64,000 bases of DNA from JAQWQB01 sp047636995. Lineage in GTDB: Bacteria; Bacteroidota; Bacteroidia; Flavobacteriales_D; Sanyastnellaceae. The notes under the pieces are model-generated. The model searched no databases and was not told where the DNA came from. It saw nothing but the letters and a program-made list of their open reading frames with translations. This document shows, in pieces, positions 63,719-64,000 of the stretch. How positions within the stretch are numbered: position 1 is the first letter of the stretch; every line of letters starts with the position of its first letter. Position numbers and translations under genes: made by a program. The stretch covers positions 1 to 64,000 of the forward strand of contig JBLIGQ010000010.1 in the NCBI GenBank assembly GCA_047636995.1, in the 5' to 3' direction.

Positions 63719-64000
63719 TCAATAAGAATAAGTAAGTTCAAGTCTCATTTTTCTGTCAGGATCTATTAGAGAACCGGCAGGGCCATTTAGTTGAACACGT
63801 GTTACAGCAACCCCAGCATTGTTAGACACAATGTAGATAAAGTTGACTGCTTGATTTCCATTAAGGTAGTCTTGGAACCAGCGAGAAATATTGAAACGGT
63901 ACTCGTTGTTGATGGCATCGTAATTACCGTCGATGTCAATTAGGGATGATAGCTGCCCCGGCAAAGAGACGGGGTTACCGTCTGCATTTTCTGTCAAGCA
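63719..64000 (-). CDS. Partial DUF4270-like protein, C-terminal end
   Basis: The frame is open to the right edge, so only the last ~93 residues are seen (YRFNISRWFQDYLNGNQAVN; DRKMRLELTYSY). The wording resembles the C-terminus of DUF4270 lipoproteins, which are often encoded next to glmS in Bacteroidota. The TTG at 63997 is probably internal rather than the start. It is 60 bp upstream of glmS. Confidence 0.6.
   Translation of the reverse strand, partial: CLTENADGNPVSLPGQLSSLIDIDGNYDAINNEYRFNISRWFQDYLNGNQAVNFIYIVSNNAGVAVTRVQLNGPAGSLIDPDRKMRLELTYSY

Overview
The window looks like a chromosomal segment of a member of the Bacteroidota, most likely order Flavobacteriales. It carries several proteins with type IX secretion system (T9SS) sorting domains, PorP/SprF-family proteins, a SprB-like repeat adhesin, the T9SS lipoprotein SprE/PorW, promoters with the TAnnTTTG -7 element, and an ATP synthase operon that lacks the beta and epsilon genes. 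The genus cannot be fixed from sequence alone.

Layout. 1-5.77 kb is a repeat-rich, rearranged accessory zone. It holds two paralogous T9SS cargo genes (one cut by the window edge), the C-terminal remnant of another cargo gene, exact 121-bp and near-exact 127-bp duplications, a 56-bp tandem repeat, palindromes with a GTAG head that resemble REP elements, and a 21-bp period tandem array of 22 units upstream of an unrecognised helical protein. 5.77-16.3 kb is a minus-strand operon of two adhesin/PorP pairs, including a 2549-residue protein with 26 SprB-type repeats. 16.4-30.9 kb holds housekeeping and envelope genes: a biotin carrier, an M1 peptidase lipoprotein, HemW, a DMT transporter, a DUF502 protein, two further T9SS cargo proteins and a large DUF4175 protein. 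30.9-39.1 kb holds an anti-sigma-type ATPase, ybeY, mnmG flanked by two parS-like palindromes, an ALDH7-type dehydrogenase, a thioredoxin-fold lipoprotein, an M28 peptidase and rpiB. The 476-bp AT-rich gap at 39.1-39.58 kb is a candidate chromosome replication origin: it has DnaA-box-like sites, strand composition changes from C-rich to G-rich across it, genes diverge from it, and the parS-like sites lie 6-8 kb away. 39.58-46.8 kb has a MORN-type repeat protein, a seven-PAS histidine kinase, a LytTR response regulator, an outer-membrane barrel and tRNA-Asn. 46.9-57.6 kb has a PfkB kinase, an M23 peptidase, SprE/PorW, a bactofilin and the atpZ-(hyp)-atpBEFHAG cluster. 57.7-64 kb has an NtrY-like kinase, a cyclase-family hydrolase, two envelope proteins, glmS and the end of a DUF4270-like gene.

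How the genes fit together. Much of the window serves the cell surface: SprE/PorW belongs to the secretion machinery, the PorP/SprF proteins partner individual adhesins, and at least five other proteins or fragments carry T9SS-type C-termini or paralogous signal peptides. The middle of the window is an origin-proximal housekeeping block. All functional calls come from reading motifs and translations; no database search was run.
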